From: DAOTWA01 sp963702935
Lineage (GTDB): Bacteria; Chloroflexota; Anaerolineae; Anaerolineales; Anaerolineaceae
Reading direction: 5' to 3'
DNA: 64,000 nt
Assembly (NCBI GenBank): GCA_963702935.1
Contig: OY969772.1
Coordinates: 3,968,001-4,032,000, forward strand
The first letter of the stretch is position 1, and every line of letters begins with the position of its first letter. This document shows, in pieces, positions 1-7,920 of this stretch. Made by a program: the position numbers and the translations under genes. The notes beneath the pieces are model-generated. The model saw nothing but the letters and a program-made list of their open reading frames with translations, searched no databases and was not told where the DNA came from.

Positions 1-161
1 TCCGGGCGCAAGACGTCGTATTTGACGCCGGTGGGGGTAATGGCAACCAGACCCTCTCGCGTGCGGGTGCTGATATTGCCGGCGGACAGGCGGATCAGTC
101 TGGCGTCTTTGGCTTTCATCACCATTGCGTAGACCTCTTCCCGCTCAGCTTGGTAGCTCAT
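1..161 (-). CDS. class II aldolase/adducin family protein (partial, C-terminus outside window)
   Basis: The first 53 codons of a protein entering the window from its left edge. The visible part reads SAGNIS...VAITPTGVKYD, which matches the N-terminal substrate loop of class II aldolases such as L-fuculose-phosphate aldolase. Known members are zinc-dependent cytosolic enzymes that cleave or epimerise sugar phosphates. The start is ATG at 161-159, preceded by GGAG about 6 nt upstream. The zinc-binding histidines lie beyond the window, so the substrate cannot be assigned; fuculose-phosphate, rhamnulose-phosphate and ribulose-phosphate enzymes look alike here. The gene diverges from the YgfK-like gene at 460. 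Confidence 0.82.
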   Translation of the reverse strand, partial: MSYQAEREEVYAMVMKAKDARLIRLSAGNISTRTREGLVAITPTGVKYDVLRP

Positions 162-237
162 GGAGATTTCTCCTTCGTTGTTTATAGGGTTTCAAACGGA
201 TCAGGTTCGTATCTCAGGATATTATACCGTCGAGCAG

Positions 238-350
238 ATTGTTCTGTCGGGCCAAGTACGCCTTCCTCGCAATGATACTCCGTGATGGTTTCTTCCCGAA
301 AGAAGAGCGCCTCGGCGCTGTGGAGTTCCTCGCAATGACAATCCAAGTCA
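238..350. repeat. degenerate tandem copy of a REP-like palindromic repeat
   Basis: Two half-units lie in tandem, each ending in CCTCGCAATGA (at about 264-274 and 338-348). The first half, GTCGGGCcAAGtACGCC, matches the unit at 28408-28424 with two substitutions. The element fills most of the intergenic space between the divergent aldolase and YgfK-like genes. A reading frame can be traced through it but looks like chance. Confidence 0.7.
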
Positions 351-379
351 GGCGGATGCTGCGCAATAAAAGCTAAAAC

Positions 380-388
380 TGGTATAAT
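380..388 (+). promoter_or_regulatory. extended -10 promoter for the ygfK-like gene
   Basis: TGGTATAAT (TGN plus a consensus -10) lies about 70 nt upstream of the ATG at 460. No good -35 box is seen, which is usual for extended -10 promoters. A small TTGT-CTG-ACAA palindrome follows at about 397-407 and could be an operator. Confidence 0.5.
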
Positions 389-459
389 ATGAGAAGTTGT
401 CTGACAATTGCACCTCCTGTTCACTTTACAATACAATACCCTACTATAAAGGATCGATC

Positions 460-3400
460 ATGTCCGACACGATGAAAACCCTGTCTTTTAAACACCTCTT
501 GGATTGGACATTGCGGGAATATCGGGAGAATGCCTCGATTTTCGGCATTCATCGTTCCCTGTTTTACATTCCCCGCCGGGAAAGCCCCTACGCGACCCCG
601 GACCTGTTTGGGAGCCTCCTGGGCACCCCTGTCGGCCCCGCCGCCGGCCCTCACACCCAACTGGCGCAGAACATCTTGTCTGCCTGGCTCTCCGGAGGCC
701 GGTTTATCGAGCTGAAGACCGTCCAGGTGATGGATGAGCTGGAGATCCCGCGCCCGTGCATCGACATGCAAGACGAAGGGTACAACGTCGAGTGGTCGCA
801 GGAGCTGAAGCTGGCTCAATCCACCCGCGAATATATCCACGCCTGGGTGATGGTGCACGTCTTGCGCCGGTTGCTGGGATTCGAGCAGACCCCCTTCGAT
901 ACCATCTTCAATATGAGCGTTGGCTATAACCTGGAGGGCATCCAGAGCGCGCCCATGACGCGTTTCATGGATACGCTGGGTGATGCCTCGCAGGAGATAG
1001 CGGAGATCCAGGCGCTGCTCGAAGCCGAATACCCCCAGTTTACCGGCCTGGAGATTCCCGGCCGCATCACCAACAGCGTGACCCTTTCCACCATGCACGG
1101 CTGCCCGCCGGACGAGATCGAGCGCATCGCTCGTTACTTGCTGGAAGTGCGTGGGCTGCACACCACCGTCAAGCTCAACCCAACCCTGCTGGGGAAAGAC
1201 CGGGTTTTGAAGATCCTGCACGAGGATCTGGGCTACCACGAGATCCAGATCCCCGATAAAGTATTCGACAACGATCTAAAATATGAGCGGGCCGTACAGC
1301 TCATCCGCTCGCTCCAGAAGGTGGCCGCCGAGCGGGGGCTGACCTTTGGGGTCAAATTGAGCAACACCCTGCCGATGGCGAATCATCGCTCCGTGCTGCC
1401 CGGGGAGGAGATGTACATGTCCGGGCGGGCGCTCTACCCGATCACCATGAACCTGTTCGAAAAGCTCAACCAGGAGTTCCAGGGCGATCTGAACGTCTCG
1501 TTCTCCGCCGGAGCGGACGCACTGAACGTGATGGAGATCCTGGCCGCCGGAGCCTTGCCGGTGACGGTCGCCAGCGACTTGCTCAAGCCGGGCGGCTATT
1601 CGCGCATGCTCCAGTACCTGGAGAACCTCGAGAGCGGGATGAAGCGCGCGGGAGCCGGGAGCCTGGAGGAGCTCAGGCGCGATCGGCAAGGCCACCTGAA
1701 GCAGTCGGCTGCGCGGGCTCTGGTGGAGCCGCGCTATAAAAAGGGATACCGGAGCAGCACTTCACCCAAGGTGACCTCCGGGTTAGAGTATTTCGACTGC
1801 GCAGTAGCGCCTTGCAGCCAGCAATGCGCGGTATGCCAGGATATTCCGACTTACAACCGCCTGATCGCCCAGGGCCAATACGACCGCGCCCTGGAAGTGA
1901 TCCTGGCCCGCAATCCCCTTCCCAGCGTAACCGGATACGTATGCACCCACCTGTGCCAGACGCACTGCATCCGCAGCGATTACGATGCCCCGGTGGCGAT
2001 CCGCAGCCTGAAGCGCTTCGCCGCGGAGCACGGGCAAGTATCCTTGACGCCCCGGCTGGCGCGCCAGAAAAAGGCAGCCGTGATCGGCAGCGGACCTTCC
2101 GGGCTGGCGGCAGCCTTCTTCCTGGAGCTGAACGGCGTGCATGCCACCGTTTTCGAAGCCAAGGATACCCCCGGAGGGATGCTGCGCATGATCCCCTCCT
2201 TCCGGCTGCCGGATGAGATCATCCGGCGCGACATCGAACGCATCAGCGAGCTGGGCGTCGACATCGAGCTGTCTCGCCCGGTCACCCAGGCGCCGGAAAG
2301 CTTATTGCAGGAAGGATTCGACGCCGTGTATCTGGCGAGCGGCTTCCAGAAAAACGCGCCTTTATTCATCGAAGGAATCGAGGGGAAGGGAGTCTTTTTC
2401 AGCGCTGGAGCTGCTGGAACGGGTGCGGCGCGGGGAAGCGCCGGCGCTGGGCAAGAAGGCGCTGGTGATTGGGGGCGGCGATACTGCCATGGATGCGGCC
2501 CGGGTGGCGCAGCGCATCAGCCGGAATCCGGTCACCATCGTCTACCGGCGTACGCGGAACGAAATGCCCGCCAGCCAGGAAGAGATCGAGGGCGCCCTCG
2601 AAGAGGGCAATCGGATCGAGGAGCTGGTAAGCCCGCTGCGGGTGATTCTCAACAGGGCCGGGCAGGTTACCGCCCTGGAATGCCAGCGCAACCGGCTGGG
2701 CGAGCCTGGGGCGGATGGGCGCCGCCGGCCTGTGCCGGTTCCGGGCAGCGAGTTTCAGATCCCGGCGGACTCGGTGATCGTAGCCGTCGGCCAATTCCCG
2801 GAGCTGGCCTTCCTGGCAGGGAGCCAGGTAGTCTTCCAGACGAATGGCTCGCTGGCTGCCGATCCTGCGAGCGGACGAACGCGCGTAAGCCACGTCTTTG
2901 CCGGGGGAGACGTCGTGGATGGGCCCGAGAGCATCATAGCGGCCTGCGCGGATGGACGGCGGGCGGCGGAAGCCATCTGCGCCGAGCTGGGCGTTGATTT
3001 CCAGGCCCTGCCCTCGAAATCAGATGCGCTTTCTCCTGAAGAAATCCTGGAAGTCAAACGGGCGCGGGCGCGCAAAGCCCCGCAAGAAATTCCTACCTCG
3101 ATCCCGGTGGCGCAGCGCGCCGGCTTCGACCTGATCGAGCCGGGACTGGACGAAGAGCTGGCCCGGCAGGAAGCTGCTCGTTGTTTGCAGTGCAGCGAGA
3201 TTTGCGAGAAATGCGTCGAAGTCTGCCCCAACCGCGCCAACCGCGTCTACCTGACCCCTTCCGTGGCGTTGAAGCTGTCCCGGCTGGCGCTCCAGGCCGG
3301 CCAGTTGGTTCAAATCGATGTGGAGGACTTCACCGTCCAACAGAAACGCCAGATCATCCACATCGACGATTTCTGCAACGAATGTGGAAATTGCGCCACC

Positions 3401-3724
3401 TTCTGCGTCCACGAGGGCCGGCCCTACCAGGACAAACCGAGGCTGTTCCTGAACGCAATCGATTTCAGGAAGGAGGAGGAGAACGCCTTCTATATCGAAA
3501 GCAGCGCTATCTACCACCGCGAAAAAGGGCAAGAGAGCTGCCTGACGATCCGAGCCGAAGACGTGCTCTTCGAGAATGATGCCTTGAGCCTGACCCTTTC
3601 TCCGCTCGATTTTCACCCGCTCAATTGGGAGATCAAACGCAGCTTCGAGGGCGAACAATCGCTGGTCGAAGCCGCCGAAATGTGGCTGATCTTGAAAGGA
3701 GTGGGGCCGGGAGTGGATTTCTAA
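460..3724 (+). CDS. ygfK: YgfK-like iron-sulfur/flavin oxidoreductase (annotated in the family as putative selenate reductase subunit), one frameshift
   Basis: About 1087 residues once joined. The order of parts matches E. coli YgfK: an N-terminal dihydroorotate-dehydrogenase-like barrel with PVGPAAGPHTQLAQN, GGRFIELKTVQ and STMHGCPPDEIE; a cysteine-rich linker (CAVAPCSQQCAVCQDIP); a GltD-like FAD/NAD(P)H module (GSGPSGLAAAFFLE, later GGGDTAMDAARVA); and a C-terminal ferredoxin-like domain (CLQCSEICEKCVEVCPNRAN, CNECGNCATFC). Start is ATG 460 with AAGGA upstream. One extra T in the T5 run at 2395-2399 shifts the frame; removing it gives GVFSALELLERV and restores the protein, so an error is likely. 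YgfK is linked genetically to purine/selenium metabolism in E. coli, but its reaction is unproven. No molybdopterin partner is adjacent. It lies 13 nt upstream of cbiA. Confidence 0.85.
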
Positions 3725-3737
3725 AGAAAGCCGCCCG

Positions 3738-5126
3738 ATGCTTTTGAGCCGACCTCGCCTGTTGATTACTGCTCCTTCCAGCGGAAGCGGAAAGAGCGTG
3801 ATCGCATCCGGTTTGATGGCGGCGTTTGCGCGCGGCCGTGTGGTGCAGGGATTTAAAGTTGGTCCGGATTATATCGATCCCATGTACCACACAGCCGCGA
3901 CGGGCCGGCCTTCACGCAATCTGGATACGTGGATGCTGTCCCAGGAGAACGTGAAAAAGATCTTTGCCAGGGCCTCCCAGGATGCGGCGCTCAGCATCAT
4001 CGAAGGGGTCATGGGCTTGTTCGAACGGGTATGGCAGCGACCCATTTGACGGCAGCTCCGCCGGCGTTGCCCACCTTCTACAAGCCCCGGTCGTCCTGGT
4101 GGTGGATTGTTCCAAGATGTCGGGCAGCGCCGCGGCGGTCGTGCATGGCTTCCATACCTTTTCCTCGAAGATTCACCTGTCCGGTGTGATCTGCAACCAG
4201 GTCGGAGGCCAGGCGCACGCCCAATGGTTGACCGAGGCCATCGAAGGGGGATGCGGAGTTCCCGTGCTGGGTTGCGTGCCGCGCATAGAGGCGCTGGAAG
4301 TACCCGAGCGCCACCTGGGACTGTTTACCGTCCCGGAGCGGATCGAAGCGGTCACCCAATTCCTCGCACAGGCGGCCCACATTCTCGAAAACCACCTCGA
4401 TCTCGAGCGGCTTTACGCCATCGCTTGCCAGGCGCCAGAGATTAGCGGCGATTTTGCGAGGGAGCCGGTTCGCGCGGCAAAGCCGCGCGTGCGCCTGGCG
4501 GTGGCCCGTGACGAAGCTTTCTGCTTTTATTACGAGGATAACCTCGATGAGCTGCGGCGCTGCGGAGCGGAGATCGTGCCTTTCAGCCCCTTGCGCGACG
4601 AGCGCCTTCCGGAAAACGTGGACGGAATGTACCTGGGGGGAGGATATCCGGAGCTGTATGCGCGCCAGTTGAGCGAGAATCTTCTCTTCGCCGACAAATC
4701 TTGAGCAGTTGCGAACAAGGGATGCCGGTTTATGCGGAATGCGGCGGCCTGATGTATCTGACCGAAGGTATTCGAGAGGGGGAGAAGAGTTACCCGCTGG
4801 TATCTGCGGTGCCGGGCCGGTGCGAGATGGGAGACCATTTGGTCATGGGCTACCGGGAGGTCGAAGTAGTGCGCCCGATCCCGTTTGGCCTGGCAGACGT
4901 CGTCTTGAGAGGGCATGAATTCCATTATTCCACGTGGAGCAGCCCGGTTTCAGGCCAGGCTCCCTACCGGGTGCTTTCACACAGTAGCCACTTTCCAGCC
5001 CGCCTGGAAGGATATGTGAGGGGCAATTTGTTGGCTTCCTACGTCCACCTGCATTTCGTACAAAACCCACAGCTTGCAGAGAATTTTGTCACGTGCTGCC
5101 TGAATTGGGCGGCAGCTCACGCATAA
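3738..5126 (+). CDS. cbiA: cobyrinate a,c-diamide synthase (CbiA/CobB), two frameshifts
   Basis: A glutamine- and ATP-dependent amidotransferase of cobalamin corrin-ring synthesis, acting on carboxylates a and c of cobyrinate. The N-terminal P-loop-like ATPase domain shows SSGSGKS and VGPDYIDPMYH; the C-terminal class I glutaminase-like domain shows the nucleophile region VYAECGGLMYL and a late histidine (SYVHLHF). The length, 462 residues, is normal. Two single-base indels split it: an extra A near 4023 (removal gives GLFDGYGSDPF) and a missing base at about 4675-4692. Both look like errors because the motifs continue in frame on either side. The gene follows ygfK by 13 nt and is probably cotranscribed. 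No other cobalamin gene is in the window, so it may serve salvage of corrinoids or belong to a dispersed pathway. Confidence 0.9.
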
Positions 5127-5175
5127 AGAAAGGGCCGATCCCAGGAGGAAATTTCTACAGGGATAAAGCCGAACG

Positions 5176-5214
5176 AAAAAGACTACTTCGATTGATTGTC
5201 GAAGTAGTCTTTTT
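5176..5214. terminator. bidirectional intrinsic terminator between cbiA and tRNA-Asp
   Basis: A perfect 15-bp inverted repeat, AAAAAGACTACTTCG / CGAAGTAGTCTTTTT, with a 9-nt loop. The A5 and T5 ends give a U tract in both directions, so it can end the convergent cbiA and tRNA transcripts. Confidence 0.92.
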
Positions 5215-5294
5215 GCGAGGTAGTTCCATTTGGGCTTTCCGGCCTACTCTGGCTTTCCTTCCCTTTTGCGTGGTAAGAAAGGGTCTTGTAGCAG

Positions 5295-5369
5295 CGGGAG
5301 CGACGGGATTCGAACCCGCGATCTCGGCCTTGACAGGGCCGCATGTTAAGCCAGCTACACCACGCCCCC
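5295..5369 (-). tRNA. tRNA-Asp (anticodon GTC)
   Basis: A 75-nt cloverleaf. The acceptor stem GGGGGCG pairs with CGCTCCC (one G-T pair), the discriminator base is G as expected for Asp, the anticodon stem CGGCC/GGCCG holds the loop CTGTCAA (anticodon GTC), and the T arm reads GCGGGTTCGAATCCCGT. CCA is not encoded. It has its own promoter immediately upstream and ends at the shared hairpin at 5176-5214. Confidence 0.96.
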
Positions 5370-5380
5370 GAACGTTCGAT

Positions 5381-5409
5381 AGTTTATCATGGGAAGGGAT
5401 ATCCGTCAA
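5381..5409 (-). promoter_or_regulatory. sigma-70-type promoter of tRNA-Asp
   Basis: On the minus strand TTGACG (5409-5404), a 17-nt spacer and TAAACT (5386-5381). The expected start point is within a few bases of the tRNA 5' end at 5369. Confidence 0.75.
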
Positions 5410-5451
5410 GATTTTCGGGAACTTTTAGATTTGTTGGCGCGCCGGCCTGGA

Positions 5452-6042
5452 TCAGGCAGAATAAGTGAGGAGCGCATTCTCGGGCAGGCTGGCGGGCGGC
5501 GTGGTGACCAGCAGGAACAGCGCGGGTTTTTCTGGATCGCAATTTTGAATGCGGCGAGGAGGGTAGCCGTTGAAATACGCCGAATCGCCTTTTTCGAGAC
5601 TCTCGACGTCTTCACCCTCGATCGATAGCAGGCGAACTTTCCCTTCCAGGACGTACAGGAAAACGTCCCCCTCGTGGGCAGGAAAGCGAACGCCGGCGCT
5701 GCCCGGTCCAATGCGGAATAAAACCGGCTCCATGCGGGAGGTGTGCCGGCGCGATAGTAAGGCCAGGGTGGTCTTCTCCACGCCGGGGAGGAACAGGCTC
5801 TCCGCGATCTGAGCTTCTCGAAGGGCATCTATCTTGCTGTCTTCCAGGTCCTGGAATAAATGCACGAGGCGCACTTTGTAGAATTGCGCGAGGCGTTCGA
5901 GGTTATCGACGCTGATGGAGACTTTATCGCGCTCGACCAGGCTGAGGAAAGAAACAGAAAGTCCAGTTTCTCCTGAGACCTGCTTTAATGTCTTGTTGCG
6001 CTCGATTTGAAGTTCTCGCAGACGATCGCCGAGCAGTGGCAT
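5452..6042 (-). CDS. XRE-family transcriptional regulator with C-terminal cupin domain
   Basis: 196 residues. Residues about 6-62 form an XRE helix-turn-helix (LRELQIERNKTLKQVS, GLSVSFLSLVERDKVSIS). Residues about 105-185 form a small-molecule-binding cupin (PAHEGDVFLYVLEGKVRL, LEKGDSAYFNGYPPRRIQN). Family members usually bind a metabolite in the cupin and repress or activate a nearby transport or catabolic gene. No obvious target is adjacent; the neighbours are tRNA-Asp and an IS. Start ATG 6042 has CTGGGGG 5 nt upstream. A good promoter (6087-6115) lies between this gene and the IS and has survived the insertion. The ligand is unknown. Confidence 0.9.
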   Translation of the reverse strand: MPLLGDRLRELQIERNKTLKQVSGETGLSVSFLSLVERDKVSISVDNLERLAQFYKVRLVHLFQDLEDSKIDALREAQIAESLFLPGVEKTTLALLSRRHTSRMEPVLFRIGPGSAGVRFPAHEGDVFLYVLEGKVRLLSIEGEDVESLEKGDSAYFNGYPPRRIQNCDPEKPALFLLVTTPPASLPENALLTYSA

Positions 6043-6086
6043 TTTTCCCCCAGGTTAGAGTGTTAGAAGGTTGGACGCTTTTTATT

Positions 6087-6115
6087 ATGATAGCAACAAT
6101 TAGATTTTAAGTCAA
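6087..6115 (-). promoter_or_regulatory. promoter of the XRE-cupin regulator
   Basis: Minus strand TTGACT (6115-6110), 17-nt spacer, TATCAT (6092-6087). The -35 box ends only 14 nt from the edge of the IS at 6130, so the insertion removed any upstream control sequence but left the core promoter. Confidence 0.7.
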
Positions 6116-6129
6116 ATCCTATCGGCATA

Positions 6130-7343
6130 GTGTTTGTCCCAAACTTGGTTGGCGAATTTCAGGAATTGGGAGCAGGCAGCATTCTCCCTTGCCTGAGCGA
6201 GAAAATCATGCAAGTTTCACTCCGGCCGCCATCAGGCCACTGGTCATGCCATCCCAGTTTTTATACCCTCGAACCGTCCGGGCTCGCATTTTCATGCGAC
6301 CTATCACTTGTTCGGTTGGGTTATTCGTCCAGGGCACGTCCGGCTGCCAATTGAATACCCGAAAACGAGCCCAATTTTCGCCCAGACGGACGATTAGATA
6401 ACGCAATTGTTCAAGCGGCGTAAATTCACTCCCGGCTCGTTTGGCTTGAGCCGGTGGAAATTGGCGTCCCAAAGCCACCAGGCGCTTGTCACCCTCGATG
6501 GGCAAATCTGCAAGCAACTGCTTTACCTCATCTACCATCCACAGCCAATCGGGGGGCAAGCTTTCCTTCAATTCATGCAACGTGCGTCCTACCCAGCGCC
6601 GCAGATGGAACTGGCATACCTGGTGTTCCAACTGTAAGTCATCCGCCACTTGCTTGTAACTGGCCAAATCGTCGGTCACAATCACGCTGATCCCCAGACG
6701 CTGCACCAGTGGTTCAAGAAACTTCTTCACTGCCTGTGGGTCCTTCTCATCCAGATACCCCACCGTGATCGGGTCGCCCGTCCCCATGTCTACCACCACC
6801 AATACCTTTTGCGTTTCTCCCCATCCCTTCACATACGCCCCGTCTACCCCCGCCACCCTCACCTTCTTCCAATGCCGCTCTTTCTCCAATTGCCTGGCCC
6901 GCTCTTGCACATCCCGCCATATACTCATCCGCCCTATTTCCACCCGAAATGCCCCAAAAAAGCCGGATGCCCCGCGATAACTCATCCCCAATATCCAGCC
7001 AATTGCCGCCAGTGCCTTCATCCGCACCGTTTGCTGGGCTTGACTGATCCCTTCCGGATAGTGCCGAAACGTGTGGCGACAGGTGCAACAACAATAGCGA
7101 TATACCACCACTTCCTTAATTTGTGGATCGCGTACTTTCCTGATCGCCCCTCCCCATCGCTGAAATGTTTCTCCCCCACACACTGGGCATCGTTTCGGAC
7201 GACTTGTTTCACAAACCTTGACTTCTGGTAAATGTAAAGTGACAATTGACATCGCAAGCTCCGGTAAATTGTTGGCCTAAGTAACTACCAATTTAACCTG
7301 GGCTTGCTCTTTTTTCAAGACCTACCAGTTTTGGGACGAACAC
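6130..7343. mobile_element. complete 1214-bp insertion sequence with inverted repeats and 7-bp target duplication
   Basis: The ends match as imperfect inverted repeats: left GTGTTTGTCCCAAACTTGG and right (reverse complement) GTGTTCGTCCCAAAACTGG. Both ends are flanked directly by CGGCATA (6123-6129 and 7344-7350), a perfect 7-bp target-site duplication. One transposase gene fills the element. It landed between the ndk terminator and the XRE promoter. Intact ends, duplication and reading frame point to recent movement. Confidence 0.93.
6206..7252 (-). CDS. DDE transposase with N-terminal zinc ribbon
   Basis: 348 residues, uninterrupted. An N-terminal zinc-ribbon (CPVCGG and CCCTCRHTF) probably binds DNA. 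The catalytic core has GVDGAYV (first D), VTDDLASY (second D), a C-x2-H motif (HQVCQFHLRR) of the type seen in the IS256/Mutator group, and NNPTEQVIGRMKMRARTVRG, which holds the likely catalytic glutamate. I cannot place it in a named IS family with certainty; an IS256- or ISL3-related element is most likely, although those usually duplicate 8-9 bp and here 7 bp are seen. It reads toward the XRE gene. Confidence 0.9.
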   Translation of the reverse strand: MSIVTLHLPEVKVCETSRPKRCPVCGGETFQRWGGAIRKVRDPQIKEVVVYRYCCCTCRHTFRHYPEGISQAQQTVRMKALAAIGWILGMSYRGASGFFGAFRVEIGRMSIWRDVQERARQLEKERHWKKVRVAGVDGAYVKGWGETQKVLVVVDMGTGDPITVGYLDEKDPQAVKKFLEPLVQRLGISVIVTDDLASYKQVADDLQLEHQVCQFHLRRWVGRTLHELKESLPPDWLWMVDEVKQLLADLPIEGDKRLVALGRQFPPAQAKRAGSEFTPLEQLRYLIVRLGENWARFRVFNWQPDVPWTNNPTEQVIGRMKMRARTVRGYKNWDGMTSGLMAAGVKLA

Positions 7344-7351
7344 CGGCATAT

Positions 7352-7379
7352 AAAAAAACGGCGGGCATTTCGCCCGCCG
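7352..7379 (-). terminator. intrinsic terminator of ndk
   Basis: On the minus strand the stem CGGCGGGC-GAAAT-GCCCGCCG is followed by T7. It begins 11 nt past the ndk stop codon. The IS target site lies just beyond its T tract. Confidence 0.92.
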
Positions 7380-7390
7380 ATGAAGACACG

Positions 7391-7861
7391 TTACCGGGTA
7401 GCTTCAAAGATCCACCGGTCGACGTCCCGGTCCCACTTCACCAACTCGCCGGGTTGGAACCACAAAGCCACTTCTTTTTCACCGTTTTCGGGGGTATCCG
7501 AGGCGTGGGTGAGGTTGCGGCCGACTTCCAGGGCAAAGTCGTGGCGAATCGTCCCCGGAGCGGCCTCTGTGGGGCGCGTGGCGCCCATCGTCTGCCGTAC
7601 CGCGGCGACCGCATTCGGTCCTTCCCACACCATGGCCATCACCGGCGCCGAAGTAATATAGCGGATCAGGCCGTCGTAGAAGGGTTTGCCCTTATGAATA
7701 GCATAATGGGTTTCGGCCAGGTCCTGGCTGACCTGTAAGAACCTGGCGGCCACCAGGCGTAGACCGCGCTTTTCCAAACGAGAAATAACTTCTCCAACGA
7801 GACCCCTCTGAACCCCATCGGGCTTGACTAACACAAGTGTACGCTCCACCTTCGCCTCCAT
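7391..7861 (-). CDS. ndk: nucleoside diphosphate kinase
   Basis: 156 residues from ATG 7861, the usual start (MEAKVERTLVLVKPDGVQRG). An upstream in-frame start at 7924 would add 21 residues unlike the family. It transfers the terminal phosphate between nucleoside tri- and diphosphates through a phosphohistidine. The active-site block reads NLTHASDTPENGEKEVALWF, with the catalytic His; the usual HGSDS is HASDT here. KPDGVQRGLVGE and GATRPTEAAPGTIR are also typical. It is the last gene of the rpoD-TPR-ndk series and ends at its own terminator. Confidence 0.96.
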   Translation of the reverse strand: MEAKVERTLVLVKPDGVQRGLVGEVISRLEKRGLRLVAARFLQVSQDLAETHYAIHKGKPFYDGLIRYITSAPVMAMVWEGPNAVAAVRQTMGATRPTEAAPGTIRHDFALEVGRNLTHASDTPENGEKEVALWFQPGELVKWDRDVDRWIFEATR

Positions 7862-7920
7862 GATCGTTAAAGACCAATCGGGGTGTAAACCCCGATTGAC
7901 CATTTTACCAGAATTCAACC

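Noticed and set aside
182..436. 84-codon minus-strand frame upstream of ygfK
   Set aside because: It consists mostly of the REP-like repeat.
2393..2400. Programmed frameshift in ygfK at the T5 run
   Set aside because: No slippery heptamer plus pseudoknot is evident, and similar indels occur in many other genes here.
460..3724. Selenate reductase as a firm function
   Set aside because: The family name is historical; no molybdenum cofactor domain is present and the reaction is unproven.
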